From contig NC_042524.1 of the NCBI RefSeq assembly GCF_900963305.1, forward strand, positions 446,501 through 510,500: a stretch of DNA of 64,000 nucleotides, written 5' to 3'. The notes below the pieces were generated by a model. It was not told the origin of the DNA. It did not search any database and worked only from the letters and a program-made list of their open reading frames with translations. A program made the position numbers and the translations under genes. This document shows, one piece after another, positions 19,917 through 32,699 of this stretch (its first letter is position 1; each line of letters opens with the position of its first letter). Source of the stretch: Echeneis naucrates. Lineage: Eukaryota > Chordata > Actinopteri > Carangiformes > Echeneidae.

Positions 19917-21509
19917 CTACTGGTTGTGTGTGACAGGTGTGATGATTAGGGGGACGTTTTTGCCGCTGACGCTGATGAACGGGTAGAGCTTGTCAGGGAA
20001 GGAACAGTCAGTGAAGCTGTAGATAGCTTCTGCAGCGTCAACGTCGAAGAAGGAGACCAAACCTTCCTCGTAATCCACAAACACTCCCACCGTCTTCGGC
20101 TCATCTGCGACCTCTTTTGGGGGTTCTTCATGAGCTGTGTATTCTCCGTCCATCAGACCCATCGCCCAGAAGCCATCTTGGGGAGTCAGAGGACCTTTCC
20201 CCTTCCTGTTGACGGACTCGCTGACCACTCCTAAATCCCATGCAGTGTTTCTGCCAACTTTGACCTCAAAGTAAAACCTTCCTGAAGAGAAGCTCTGGTT
20301 TCCTAAGACAATTTTCCAGGAAGAAAACCTCTCTGCACGGTCTTTGACCAACTTCTTTATCTTGCCGTGCTTCACCTCTTTACCATCACTCGACAGGATG
20401 AGTTTGGGATGAGCGGTATTCGGATCGAGTGTCACATCCACTGCAAACTGCTGGACTCTCAACAGCTCTGCCACAACTAACTGCGGAACAAACTCACCCA
20501 TCAATTCGTCATACACGTCATCCAGCAGTCTGTCCAGACCCATCCTCACTGCCCCCTCGTACACCGGAGGAGGAATCTTGATGTCGGTCCAGTCTGTGGT
20601 GGGAAGGCCGGAGTTTAGGGACTGGAAGCGTTGGAGGAAATCCAGGTGGTCTTCACAACAGGAGAGCTGCTCCACCTCAAACCTCTTCTTCGTCAAATGG
20701 AATACCTCCTTTTCCAGCTCTGTGATCAGACCTCTTCCTTGCTCCTCTGTTGCTCTCTGCTTCTCGTCAAGCAACTCAGCGACCTCCTGCTGCTGTTCTT
20801 CCAACAACTGGGCGAAATGGCTGAAGGCTATAAGAGCAGCCGCTTTCTCTCGCTTTGCGTCGTCGTCACTGAGCTCCATCCAGTGTTTGATGTCTTCGAT
20901 CTTCAGCTGTCTCGTTTCGATCATGGCCTGAATTTTAGTCTCTGTCTTCCTCAGCTCTGTCTTATTTTCTGTGTGTGCTTCCTCCAGAGGGACAATCTGG
21001 TGTGTCCTGTGCTCTACAATCATGCAGAGCATGCAGACACAGGTGTGGTCGTCCTTACAGAACAGCTCCAGGGGGCGGTTGTGTTTTGTACAACACCTGT
21101 CCGTCAGATCCGTCACAGGGGGGATCAGCTGATGCCTTTGGACGGCTGATCGTTTCAGAGGAGGCTCCAGGTGAGTCTCACCGGAGGGGACCGGTTCTGT
21201 TTTGGTGCTGACATCTTTTGATTCGACCTGCTGTTCCTCCCAGCTGCTGCTGGTGGTTTGTTGCTGAGCTAAAGCTCTGAAGTGAGCCGTCATCTGAGAG
21301 ACGAAAAGGTTGACTCGCAGATTTGGCCTTGTGTCAAAAACCTCTTTACACAGAGGACACTGCCACTTGGCTTTGAAGATCCAGTTTGTGGTGATGCAGC
21401 TCTTGCAGAAGTTGTGTCCACACGGTATTGTGACGGGATCAGTGAACACATCCCAACAGACGGAGCACATGAATTGGTCTTCAGGTAGTCCAGGACCAGC
21501 AGTGGCCAT
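19917..21509 (-). CDS. TRIM E3 ubiquitin ligase (RING, B-box, coiled coil, PRY-SPRY)
   Basis: A 530-aa protein from a single coding exon. The RING finger is complete: C15, C18, C30, H32, C35, C38, C51 and C54. The B-box 2 is complete: C140, H143, C151, D154, C159, C162, H167 and H170. A coiled coil spans about 175-300 (KRATEEQGR, EVFHLTKKRFEVEQ). The PRY-SPRY domain occupies about 360-530, beginning DVTLDPNTAHPKLILS and including GRFYFEVKVG and WDLGVV. The organisation is that of the large fish TRIM39-like/bloodthirsty-related group of ubiquitin ligases. Its substrate is unknown; many relatives act in innate immunity. A leader exon ends at minus-strand CTG|GTGAGT (21653). A poly(A) signal lies at 19828-19823. 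The symbol is left blank because this group has many near-paralogues. Confidence 0.9.
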   Translation of the reverse strand: MATAGPGLPEDQFMCSVCWDVFTDPVTIPCGHNFCKSCITTNWIFKAKWQCPLCKEVFDTRPNLRVNLFVSQMTAHFRALAQQQTTSSSWEEQQVESKDVSTKTEPVPSGETHLEPPLKRSAVQRHQLIPPVTDLTDRCCTKHNRPLELFCKDDHTCVCMLCMIVEHRTHQIVPLEEAHTENKTELRKTETKIQAMIETRQLKIEDIKHWMELSDDDAKREKAAALIAFSHFAQLLEEQQQEVAELLDEKQRATEEQGRGLITELEKEVFHLTKKRFEVEQLSCCEDHLDFLQRFQSLNSGLPTTDWTDIKIPPPVYEGAVRMGLDRLLDDVYDELMGEFVPQLVVAELLRVQQFAVDVTLDPNTAHPKLILSSDGKEVKHGKIKKLVKDRAERFSSWKIVLGNQSFSSGRFYFEVKVGRNTAWDLGVVSESVNRKGKGPLTPQDGFWAMGLMDGEYTAHEEPPKEVADEPKTVGVFVDYEEGLVSFFDVDAAEAIYSFTDCSFPDKLYPFISVSGKNVPLIITPVTHNQ

Positions 21510-21659
21510 GTTCTAAACATTTACAGGGTAACTAATCAGTTTCAAAGTCTCAGTTTATTGTAATGACTGGATAAAGAAAATGTAAAACACAAAGGGAAGG
21601 AAAATCTGTAAAGTCTGAAAGGGGCTCTAAAAGGGTTAAAAGTTGTACTCACCAGTTTT

Positions 21660-23920
21660 AGTTTAATTCCTCTTCAGGAGCAGAACGACTTCGCAGCCAA
21701 GCTTCACTGTGTCGATCTCTTATCTTTCTAACTCTTATGCTTTCTCCTCCTTTGACCGGAGCTCTGTGGGTGCGGTTTGTTTGGATCAGGACTCGTGGCT
21801 AAAACTAGATTAAAACATTTCAGGTATGAACACAGATGATCGGCCGCCTGTTTGTTTGTTCTGTCTGCTCTGGCGGTGCCATTTACAGGAAGATGAGTTA
21901 ATTATATGACTGTGGAATGAAGTTAAGCTGGAACAGAACCAACAACTAACTTTAAAATGATTTATTTCCCTGTGAACTAACACACATTATCACACAACCA
22001 GCAGAAAAAGCCACAATAAACACGTGTCTCGTCAGTTCCAGGCCTCAGGGTCCTAAAAACACTGATGGGACAGATGGGAGCTTCATTTGTAACCATTTAA
22101 AGGCATCACCTGCTGCCTTATTGTTTTGTTCTGAGCTGTGAATTCCCGTCCTGCCAATCAGCGCTTTCTGTGAATTCTTTCACTTTCATCTTTGTCTGTC
22201 AGAGTTTCTCCTCTCAGGACTGAACTCATCAGTGCAAAGTTTGGTTCACTTTTTCCACGGCTGATGCCCCCCCCACATACTTGAACATCGTGTCCTGTCG
22301 TTTGGGCTTCAGTGAGGTTCTTTATTCCGACTGATTGTTGAATCTCAGATGCAGCAGGACTGAGGTTGATATCAACAGCTGGCTATCTTGCAGAGACCAT
22401 TAACAGTTCCCATAAACAGCATTCAGCAGCATGAAGGAAAAACCCAGGAAGCTGATGGAATAATCAGAAGATGATCGCTGTGGAATGAGGTTCAGCTGGC
22501 ACAGAAATGCCCTTCATTCAGTCTATTGTTTGGTCTAATTCAATGAATCTGCCTCAGCTGCAGGTTTCATTTCGGGTTTGTTCGGTTAGAGATGAATGAA
22601 GGTTCCTCTTAATGTCAGAAACACATTTTTTTCTGCGCTCAAGTCAACTCAGCAACAGTTTGATGTAGAAATAATGAATGTAAAATAAATACATAGTCCT
22701 TCTTGTCCTTTGATTTAAATGTTTCTGTGGTTTGATGAAGGATTTCCATAAACTCAGTGAACAAAGTTGTTTAGTATGAAGTTTTAATGGCATCGATGGT
22801 GTCGTGTAAATATGTGACAAACAGGATATATAACAATATAGTTACAGTGACTTCTTAGGTTTACATAATAAAAACGGTCTTTAGTTTTGGGGGGATTTAA
22901 GAATAGAAGAATGACCTGAAATTAAATCCTTTTGCTCCTTCAGGTTTATATCTCCTTGACTGGGTGAATGAATGATTGAACCGGGACATTCTGCACAATT
23001 TAACGCCTTCTATGGGACAAACTGATAATTGTTTACCGTTTTTAACGTTTAATAAATAGAAACATAAATAGGTTTTATGAACCTGATAATAATCTTTAAT
23101 TATCTTCAATGACTCATCATTTCTCGTTATCTTCATTTTCTACATCCTCCTTCACGTCGCCAGTATCATTTCCCTGTTTGTTCATTCAGGTATGGAACAA
23201 ATAACATTAAGTGGATCAAAGCTAATTTCACATTATGTTTCAGCTTCTTTAATTTTAAGTAAGAAAAGAGAAACAGTGTGAAAACAGTAAACTCATTTGA
23301 TTGAGGTACCCCGAGTGACACACTGTGTGTCCAAAGAAAAACTACTTCATGTTCAAAATATTTGTTACCAAACTTGTTGGTTGCGGTCACCGACTTCTAT
23401 GTGATGAACATTTTAAAACCTGCAGGCTTTCTTTTAAAAAAGTGAAGTCTCAGAACAAACATATAAAAAACTGTGGCACACGTGGTTTTTAAAAGTGAAG
23501 TGAGATGTTGTGTTGCTTCAGATCAGTCCAAAAAAATCAAGTAAAGGTGGATTTCTTCATGGTTTGATGGTACAGATGGAGTTTGGACCTTGACAGTGTT
23601 GTATCTCATTTAATAATGAAACCAGGTTGAGTTTAATTTCATGTCCTTGACTCTGGGTGGTTAAAGCCCTCTTCTCTTAATTGGAGATCTAATTAAGCTT
23701 TTGATACAATCTGTGTCATTACTGTGACTTTTGTTTGATCTAAAATCATTCTGCACTCTGTGCTCATGGCTGAGCCTCCTCAAAACCATTTATACCCAAT
23801 TTTAACTCAACAGACTTCACTTGTTGGCTGTTGGTGAATCCCAAATAAAATCCCATTAAACTTCCACTGTTGCTGAATACAAACTGATCTCTGTCTTATC
23901 TGCTGCCCCGACGGTTCAGA
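21660..23920. other. Intergenic stretch
   Basis: AT-rich DNA between the TRIM gene and chrna10. It contains no exon I can support; the short open frames around 22897 and 23166 show no family resemblance. Confidence 0.55.
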
Positions 23921-23923
23921 CCA

Positions 23924-26900
23924 TCAGATGGCTTTACCCAGGATGAGGATGCTCATGAAGAAGACCATGATGAAGAACAGCCACATAAAGAAGCGATCCA
24001 TGACCTTGGCAACCTTCCTCCACTCGCCGATACGCACTTGTGCCACCCGCTGGTCTTGGTAAGAGTTGGCGATGTACTCAACGCTCTTGCGCAGACCCTG
24101 ATGCTGGCAGAGGCACTGAGTTTTCACCAAGATTTCCCTCCTGTTGTCTTCAGCTCCTCCTTCGCCTCCCGCACCAACAGCTCCGTCCTCCTCAGCGTGG
24201 GTGATGGATACTAACAGATCCTCTTTCCAGGCTTGCCCCACCCCATCCTGGTTTGCCCTCCCTCCCGCCCGTCCATTCACGTCCCAGTTGATTCCTCTGG
24301 AGTTCCCACCACTGGCTGATGTAGCTTCAGCCTCCTCCTGTGACAGATGCTTTTTCTGGGATGACGCCCCCCCGAGAAAGTTCTCTCCGACCTCGTGGAC
24401 GAAACAGATGCGAGCCAGGTGATTGAGGATGAAGCGTTTGGCCCATTCTGGGACGGGATGAGCCTCTGGACCGCAGTGGTGAATGTTCATGATGAAGATG
24501 GTGAGAGCAGTTGAGGCGGTGACCATTGTCATGGTAGCAATGTAGTATTTTCCTGTTGAAAAAGGAAATGGAGGTTCAAAGACGCAGGAAGACAGAACTG
24601 CCGACTGTCAGCAGGTCACTATGACCTCATCCTCAGCTTTGGCTACATCTAGTGGCCGCAGTGATAACAACAGGAGCAAAGGAGCAGAGGCAGTTTATAT
24701 CCATTCTATCATCCATAACGGTTCTTTACTGTGACCATGGCAACAGAGATCATCTAATGTTGTAGAAGACGTTATTTTAACACGACTCACCATCTTTTCC
24801 CTTTGTTTGATTGTATTTACTTCCTGTCGGTAGATGGATGGGTCAACAAATCAGCAATGTGACACGAGGGAGGATTTAATGAAGTGTTGTGCGCTGACGT
24901 CTGAGCGGGGATTATTGTGTTCTGAATAAACTGCTGACAAACATTATTGACTCCTGGCCTCCTGCTCCTGCTGTGATGTTTGCCAACAAACAAACACAAA
25001 CAACAAATCTGCTTCATTGGCATCTTCCCTTTCAGGGAATTTATTCTGAACATTGATTTAAAAGTCACGGCTTGTCCACAGATGATTGAACCTCATCTGG
25101 GGCTTTTAAGCTGCAGCTTTTACCCTTCAGATGTCCCCTCGGACTTCAGAGACACGAATTACTGAGCATTAGAGAAATTTTGAAATCAGCTGAAAATCAG
25201 CTGAAATCTGTCAGAACCACATGAAGTTATTTCTGTTGTCAACAAATCTCCACATATCCATAATAATGTATGTGACTCAAAAAGACTGCTCACCGATCAG
25301 CGGGACGCTTTCGGAGGGCGGCATGCTCTCAGCAACCAGCAGCTGAAACACAGTGAGGGCCAGCAGCACCGTGACTCCCAGGGAGACCTTCTCACCCGAG
25401 TCGGCCGGCAGGTAGAAGCCCAGCGGGGCCAGGAAGGAGATCATCATACAGGGGATGAGGAGGTTGAAGATGTAGAAGGAGGCGCGTCGCTTCAGGTGGA
25501 GGGTGAAGCTGAGGTCGGGGTACGGGTCCGAGCAGCAGCCGTACAGGATGACGTTTTTCTTGCTTGGCATCCCAAGAACCTGCTCAAACAAAAGGATTGT
25601 GATTGTGTCAGAGAATGGACAGTCATCAAGGAAACAACTCACCTCCCATTCCACGTTGGGGACAATGCTGGACAGGTCGGCGTTGTCTGAGGCGCTGAAC
25701 AAGTCCATCTGGTTGCCGCTGTGAGTCCAGGAGCCAAACGTTAGGACACACTGCTGCAGGTCAAAGGGGAAGAAGGCCACGTCCACGGCACAGGAGCTTT
25801 TGGTGATGGCCGGCTGGTCCCACATGACTTCACCATCATTACGCAGAACAACGTTGGTCTCCATGGAACTGGAGAACTGGTCATCTGCACTGCGGTTAGG
25901 GAAGTGGAGATGTCGGGCGACGGGAGGGAAAAGAGGGTGCGTTACTGTCGAGGAAGCCACACCTACCTGTTATACAGGACAATATCAGGCCTCCATACAC
26001 GGCTGCTGGGAATCCGGATGGCGTCCAGGCCGTCGTAGTCTTCCTTCTTCCATGTGAGGAAGGCATCCATCCATACCTGCCGGACCCACAGGTAGGTGGT
26101 CAGGATCTGGTTCCGCTCATCCTGGGGACAAGAAACGTCATCAGTGAGGCCATGAAGACAATGTGAACATGGAGGTCAGGGGTCAGGGTGCGGTTACCAT
26201 GTCGATGATCTGAGACAGAGTGATCTGCATGGTGACATTGATGATGTGGTCGGTGTCTTCCACCGGACGCAGGGCGTTGGTGTAATTGGAGAACAAGTCG
26301 TTCAGCAGCTTCTGAGCGAAGCGACCGTGAGCAGCAAAGCAAACTGGACAACAGAGAGAGAGACTGAAGTTACATTTATACGGCATTTTCACTTTTTCTT
26401 GTTGTCTTTAGCAACTACCAATGGAACGTAAAGATGAGGCCAAAGTAACCTGCCGCCCCACGACCAATAAGCTTCTGTCCTATTGGTCTGATCTGTTGAG
26501 AGCAGAGGAAGCTGGACTCAGAGAATATCAGATCTGGATTTAATATTCTTCAGATGAACCAGAGCAGATAAAACTGAAGACATGAGGCGCATCAGGCCAA
26601 CTGAAGCTGACAAAGATTCATCTTCAGTCCAGTGACCATAAAAGTAAACATCACGGACAGACCTCAGTATCTGATGGCGTCGGCGGAATGAGCTCCGATG
26701 GCCAAAAATTCGTCCTGAACGCTCACACAGTTTGATTTATTCACCTTAGCGTCATCATGTGATGTTTCCTCGTGTTTTAAAGTTTTCTCACTGTTTGTGA
26801 TACAACGAAATAAAAATCTCAGAACACAAAAAAATCATTGTCATTTTTGACAAACAACGAAAAACAGAAAGACTAATGAGTGAAAGAGGAGCTGAGGACT

Positions 26901-29584
26901 GAAGTAAACAGCCCTGACCTCTGACACTCACCCAGAGTTGGACCACATGCTTTGGGCAAAAAAGGAAGTGCACAGACTCCCAACCATCCAGCAACCTTCA
27001 GATAAAATTCATGATAAATTAAAGCTGTAGTATGACAGGGGAGACACACACGGCGTTCTGAGTGTTAACAACCTTTGTACAAAAATGGAAATGTGGAAAT
27101 TAACGCCTCACAACAGACCTGAAGTCTGCAGAAACAACGGTCTGTCCATCCATGTGTCCAATGTCCTCACAGCTACTGGCCAGATTTCCATTAAATCTGA
27201 CAAAAAGTAAACAGACTGGAGACAAATGAAATGAAATCCAGCAGAAAGTGTCTCAGTAAGGTGTTGAGATGGTTCCAGCGTCATGTGTGGACGTTACTGT
27301 CCTGAGAGATCACCATGGCCTTATTTGGTGTTTTGCTGTTGGTGGTGGATCCTTTGGGGACCTACTGCACAACATACTGATTCCTAAAGCCTCCTGTAGC
27401 GGGCTGACGGCAGAGGAAAACACTGGTGAGATCATTGTTCTTTTCTCAAATAGCAGTAGATACAATGACCATCTCAAGGAGCACGAAAACCATCTAAAGG
27501 ACGCCGGTCAAACCACCAGAGCTACCTTAAACCAAAAGATCTTCCTTCATGACCTCAGGAACAACTCAAGAGATACGAGGATCATCTAAGTGACCTCAGG
27601 GACCAATCCAAACTGCAGACTTAGCACTCACTCAAGTCCAGGTCTGGGTGCATCCTGGTTTTCTGTCAGTCGACCTGCAGCTCGTGGCCCGTTGAGCAGA
27701 TGCGTCAGCAGAAGTGTGAGTGCTAACAGCTGTGACGACGTGCCAGCTGGCACACACTCACGGTCCAGTTTCACTTCGTCCAGGGGACAGAATCCTGACT
27801 GCATCAGACCTGATTTTACTCCAGCTCTGAGGTCTTCATCTTTAAATTTGCTTTTGTTCCTGAAGTTATGTCTCCATAATTTCGGCTGCTCCCCCCCCCA
27901 TCCTGGTTCTGCTCGAGGTTTCTGCCTCTTAAAGGAAGTTTTTCCTGATCATCAGGGATCTGTTGGGTCTCTTTAAATAAATTTATAAAGAGTTTGGTCT
28001 AGACCTGCTCTATATGTAAAGTGCCTTGATGTAACTTTGTTATGATTTGGTGCTATACAAATAAATCTGATTTGATTTGGTAATTGTTTCAAAAGCTAAA
28101 GGTCCGCTAAATATCACACACAACTTCGGTCAGATTGACTTCACCATGACATGATTCTGGCCATCTGTGCTTCAATTGACAAACCTCCATCCCGTCTTTC
28201 TGCGTCCTGATTTATTACCAAGAAAAAGAATCTCGAAATATTTTGTGTATTTTCCAAGACCCACCTCAATCTAAACTTGACCTTAAACAAAATTTTCTTT
28301 CCAAGATTGAATGATTTACATTCTGTCCCTGAAAGAATCATAAGACAGTCCCCAGATGTCAGGTTAACATGTCGTTGGAGTACATGAAAAAAATGACAAA
28401 ACATCCAGCAAATCATCACTTTCTGGTTTGACAGCTGATGTTTGGACGAGACAGAGCTGAAACTGAGAGCTGGAACAAAACCAGAGTCAACTGTTCCTTT
28501 CTGAGCTGCTGTGTTGAAGCCTTCATTCTGATTCGTCTCTGACTGGAGCTCTGCTGCTTTATCCGTCCATTCCCCTCCTCCATCTTTCATAGTGACCTCC
28601 AGAGTCACGTCTCTACATCGGACGCTCCTATTGGTTCCGTTGGGTGGTGTCACAGCCAATCACAGAGTCTCTGGTTCAGTCCTGAATGTTTCTGAGTTTA
28701 TTGTGTTGACAGAATAAAGACGATCAGATATCTGGGGCTAATTTTTCATCATTACTGAGCAGAACTGCTGATCAGATAAAGACAGAAATGACCCAAACAC
28801 ATGAGAGGAACTTTTCTTTGGAGAAGAAGAAAACATTCAGAGTCTGAACTGATCAGACAGAATCAGATGAGTCTGAATAGGTGGAGAGCTTTTTTAAAAT
28901 TAGGAAAACAAAAAGATGAAAAAACACAAATGACTCTTTTTGGCTTTAAAATGGTTAAAAAGTTGTAACGTCTGGTTTACAATTGAATTTGTTTTGGTGA
29001 ATACATCTATTTGGATTATTGAGGTGTGGTCTCTGAGGCAGCACATCAGCCTCATCTCCTCCTCCTCCTCCTCCTCCTCCTCTTGGCTGTAAAGTCTTTC
29101 TTTTTCAGTCCTCTTGTCTTTTCACTGGGACACAATGGACCCGTTCATCCAGGAAGATGAAGGTGGGAATGGCACTGATAACGGCTGCTCAGCTGATATT
29201 TACAACGTCCAGAATTTGGCATCAATTAGTTGATTAATAAACTAACAGATTTTCTGTTTTGTTTAGATTTAGATTTGGTGATTTTCTTAACAATTAATGA
29301 CACATTCAGTTTTAGACTGATACTCAAGTAAAATAAATATCCACTCACTCTGGATTTTTTAAATTCGCGTTCATATTGGCATTTTCTGAATAAATCAACT
29401 AATACGTGATTAGAGACAATCAGCAGATGAGCTGAAAACAGAAATGATGATTGTTGGAAAATGAAAATGAACGTCAGGACATTTTAAAGGCAGAGCGCTC
29501 AGACGCAGGATGGAGGAGGAAAATGTTCTTACCGGGCAGAAAGAAGACGAGCAGGAAAGACGAGCTGCTGCAGACCAGCTTCAT
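23924..29584 (-). CDS. chrna10: Nicotinic acetylcholine receptor subunit alpha-10
   Basis: Six coding exons (29584-29533, 26343-26198, 26121-25967, 25889-25643, 25579-25294, 24552-23924) give 504 aa. Exon 1 encodes a signal peptide ([17 protein letters not shown]). The extracellular domain has the Cys-loop pair C151/C165 and the vicinal cysteines C215-C216 ([10 protein letters not shown]) that define alpha subunits. TM1 starts about 233, TM2 contains [18 protein letters not shown]3 follows [10 protein letters not shown], and TM4 is the final [20 protein letters not shown]. The cytoplasmic loop with [17 protein letters not shown] favours alpha-10 over alpha-9. In vertebrates alpha-9/alpha-10 channels mediate efferent inhibition of hair cells. 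Intron 1 is 3.2 kb; intron 4 is only 63 bp and in frame. A paralogue letter (a or b) cannot be given from one window. Confidence 0.88.
27890..28085 (+). mobile_element. Teleost retroelement 3' tail
   Basis: Lies in chrna10 intron 1. GAGGTTTCTGCCTCTTAAAG, GGTCTAGACCTGCTCTAT and GTGCCTTGATGTAACTTTG, ending GCTATACAAATAAATCTG with a short repeating ATTTG tail, match a very frequent fish repeat whose end reads as a retroposon tail. Family not assigned. The upstream part may start near 27270. Confidence 0.65.
28560..28890 (+). repeat. Unnamed dispersed repeat, copy A
   Basis: Shared with 37610, 53960 and, reversed, 47190. Landmarks: CGGACGCTCCTATTGG, TCACAGCCAATCA, TTTCTGAGTTTATTGTG, GAGCAGAACTGCTGATCAGA and CATGAGAGGAACTTTTC. 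This copy lies in chrna10 intron 1. It includes CCAAT-box-like and AATAAA-like words. No open frame is evident. Confidence 0.8.
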
Positions 29585-29682
29585 CTTCTGATATCGCTTA
29601 TTGGTCCACTGAACCAATAGATCACAACTGACCACGGCTGGGATCAGACTTCAACTACGACCAGAGTCCAACCTCTGAGCAG

Positions 29683-29719
29683 AGAGAGAGAGAGAGGGAA
29701 CACACTGAGGGGAGAGAGC

Positions 29720-29750
<31 letters not shown>

Positions 29751-29802
29751 GGAGAGAGGAAACACTGAGGGTACAGTGTAAGGGGGGGGGGGGGGGGGGG
29801 GG
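29683..29802. repeat. (GA)n microsatellites and 21-G run
   Basis: Two GA/GAGG-rich runs (29683-29758) and an uninterrupted run of 21 G (29782-29802) lie just upstream of chrna10 exon 1, about 100-220 bp from its ATG. They occupy the likely core-promoter or 5' UTR interval of that gene. Confidence 0.9.
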
Positions 29803-29809
29803 TTGTTGT

Positions 29810-31400
29810 TATCGGTTAGTTGAACTTGTTTGTTGTTGCTCTTTGAACTCTGGGTTTGGTCTCCTCCATGCTGTCTACAAAAAACACCAGACTGTCCTTT
29901 AATGTTAGCAGCAGGATGAACTGAACTTTAAACATCCTCTTCCTCATCGGTTGCCAAATAGATCATAAATAATGAAGTTAGAAAAGTGATGGGGGACACC
30001 ATGGAGATTAACGGATTAGCAGGAAATAAATTAGCCGACAGACTCCGATTTGATGAAGTCAAAGAGTCACCACCTGAACTCTGAACCTTCTTTTAATGGC
30101 ATTTAATTCTCCTGCCTCAGTTTTAGCAACACAAATATGAAACAGGTAGAGTTTAGAACAAAGAGATAAGCAGGTCATTTATCATAAAAAGAAAAACATG
30201 ACTGTTCTTCTGCTTTTTTTAGTGTTAATGTGATAATGTAACATTTGCTAACATTTTAATCGAAAACGTAAGTTCTTCAAACAGCACAGGCTGTGCATAA
30301 GTTATTCATATAATAAAATATATTTTAAGATCATACTCTTAACATCACCATATGTCGGCATTGCTAATAAATCAAAGGAGAAACAAGGACATTTTTCCAT
30401 AGAAATCAGTACAGTCTTACTTCTTTTAGAGCCAGTGGAGCTGTTCCCTGATACAATGCAGGTTCGGGGCTCTTATGTAATATTTACTTACTACGTTTAC
30501 TATGTTTGTTTATGGATCAACAAGGATCCGTTTTTATTTAGAAACCTAAAAAAAGAAAGAAGGACTCGTGCTGTTTGAATTAACAAAACGAACAAAAACT
30601 GATGTCCTTTCTAGCTGTTTCCTGTCCGACAGATGTGCTCAGTATAAAATTAACAGACCAATCAGCTGCCGTTGTTCGTCGTTTTTCTTTAAAAAAGCTT
30701 TTGTGGCCTGAACTTGAAGGTGGCTGAAGGTTAATTGAGCTGCGTCACTGCTCTCGCCAGGCCTGCTCGCCAGGCCTGCTCTCAGAAGGCCAGAGCTGCT
30801 GCACCGACTCACCTCAGCTGTGGGAAAACACACCAAATCAGACACAGGTTGGATTAATCAGTTTCATAATGAGTGATTCCATCAAAGAAACTGTCGAATC
30901 TGTCAAACAATGTGGAACATGTCATTCAGTAAATCTGGGAGAGATCCAAGAATCCCCTGGGGTGTTTCATCAGCTCAACTAAACAGCTTTGTTGATGTTA
31001 CTGGATCTCTGAAATTGAAGTTTTCTCGTTGAATTATCGGAAATGTTTGGAGGATGTGTTTAACCAGAACTCCAATTCCTGTTTTCACACACAACTTCCT
31101 CTTTTTTCTGGTTGAAACGTCTGTTTCAGTGAAAACAAAGATCCATGATCAGACGAACTCTGATCTGGATAATAATCCATAAATCAATATTTGCCGTTTT
31201 ATTTCTTTTTCTTTCGCTTTGCTGTCAAACTTACTGAAGAACACGTCTCTGCTCTCTGATTGGCTGGCGGCACTGTCACTCTGTGACGTGTCGGCCAATG
31301 CGAGCGAGCGGCAGGCGATACGAACTGGCCGCCGCCATGTTGGGTCTCCGGGGATCCGGAGGGACGTCCGGTCGGTGTCGGTGGATGTGACCGGCAGCAG
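29810..31400. other. Intergenic stretch between chrna10 and siah2-like
   Basis: Divergent intergenic DNA: chrna10 points left, siah2-like points right. GC content rises from about 31260 (CpG-rich, probable siah2-like promoter). A small tandem duplication, CGCCAGGCCTGCT repeated twice, is at 30757-30781. No gene is seen. Confidence 0.5.
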
Positions 31401-31408
31401 CTGGAGCC

Positions 31409-32651
31409 ATGAGCGGTCCGCCCTCCGCCGGAGCCGGGCCGGGACTGGGGTCCGGGAAAGCGGGCGGAGTGAAGCACGAGGGCTCCGCCGCCGTGTCGCT
31501 GCCGTCCCCGGCCGAACGGTCCGCCGAGCTCACGGCGCTGTTCGAGTGCCCGGTGTGCTTCGACTACGTGCTGCCGCCCATCCTGCAGTGCCAGGCGGGT
31601 CACCTGCTCTGCAGCCAGTGCCGGCAGAAGCTGAGCTGCTGCCCGACCTGCCGGGGCCCGCTCAGCCCGAGCATCCGGAACCTGGCCATGGAGAAGGTGG
31701 CCTCCGCGCTGCCCTTCCCCTGCAAGGTAAGCACACCTGCCGCTCCACTTCCGCATCTACGGCGTGCGTGACGTCAGAAGAGGCCACCGTGGGGGGGTCC
31801 ACCAGAGTTCTGGTCCGGGTCTCGTTCAGGACTCCATTGAGTCGATCAAACTTCCACTAATGAAATCTGATTACATTTAGGAAAATCAAAGGTGAACTGA
31901 ATTTGTTTAGTTTTGTCTAAACTTGTGAGGCTGTTGTCGGGTCAGGTGGTTGTGTTCACATGACGTCATGATGGTAGAGGACTGAGGTATGGAACGTCAC
32001 AGGTGAGTGCCCCATTCAGATATTGGCCCTTTATTATCTTTATCATTAAGAGAGAAAGTGTCCCATGATGCATTTCACCATCTTAAATGGTCACATGACT
32101 CAACAACATTGTAATCAGATTGTACACATGCAGATCACACCCAGTGTCAATAGATCCGAAGACCTCTGTGTGTGTGCGTGCTGAGAGGCTTTCCCTGATG
32201 TTGGTCAGCAATCAGGTCTTGACTCACTGAAGGACCTGCAGTCCTGGTGGAGGTTTCTGGTCTGTGGTCTCTGTTGCCATGGTTACGGTGACCAATGAAT
32301 GGGCACGGTTGGACAACAGGGAAAGGTAGTTTATTTCCCTATTACCTGTTGAGGTTGGACCTTGTCGTTGTGGTTACAAGAACAGTTTTGTGGACCTGGA
32401 CTCTGCAACTACTTCCTTCCTGTCTCACTGTGACCTCTGACCTGATGATGACGAAAAATCAGGTTAATCTGAACTCAAAACTGCAACGTTTCATTTGAGA
32501 AGCAGAACAAAAGAAGAGTAACGTGGAGGAAGAGGAGGATGTGGGGAAGAACAGGAGGAAGAGGAGTACAAGAAGAAGGAGGAGGGGGGTGCATAATACA
32601 TTCAGCTGAACGACACTCCTCTGTTATTCTCTCTGGTTTTTCCCCGCCCCC

Positions 32652-32699
<48 letters not shown>

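Noticed and set aside
24144-24422. Plus-strand open frame opposite the last chrna10 exon
   Set aside because: Antisense shadow of the cytoplasmic-loop coding sequence.
26077-26121. Separate 45-bp chrna10 exon ending at CAG|GTATGG
   Set aside because: The sequence continues in frame as [18 protein letters not shown], aligned with the alpha-10 protein without a gap, so the donor is not needed.
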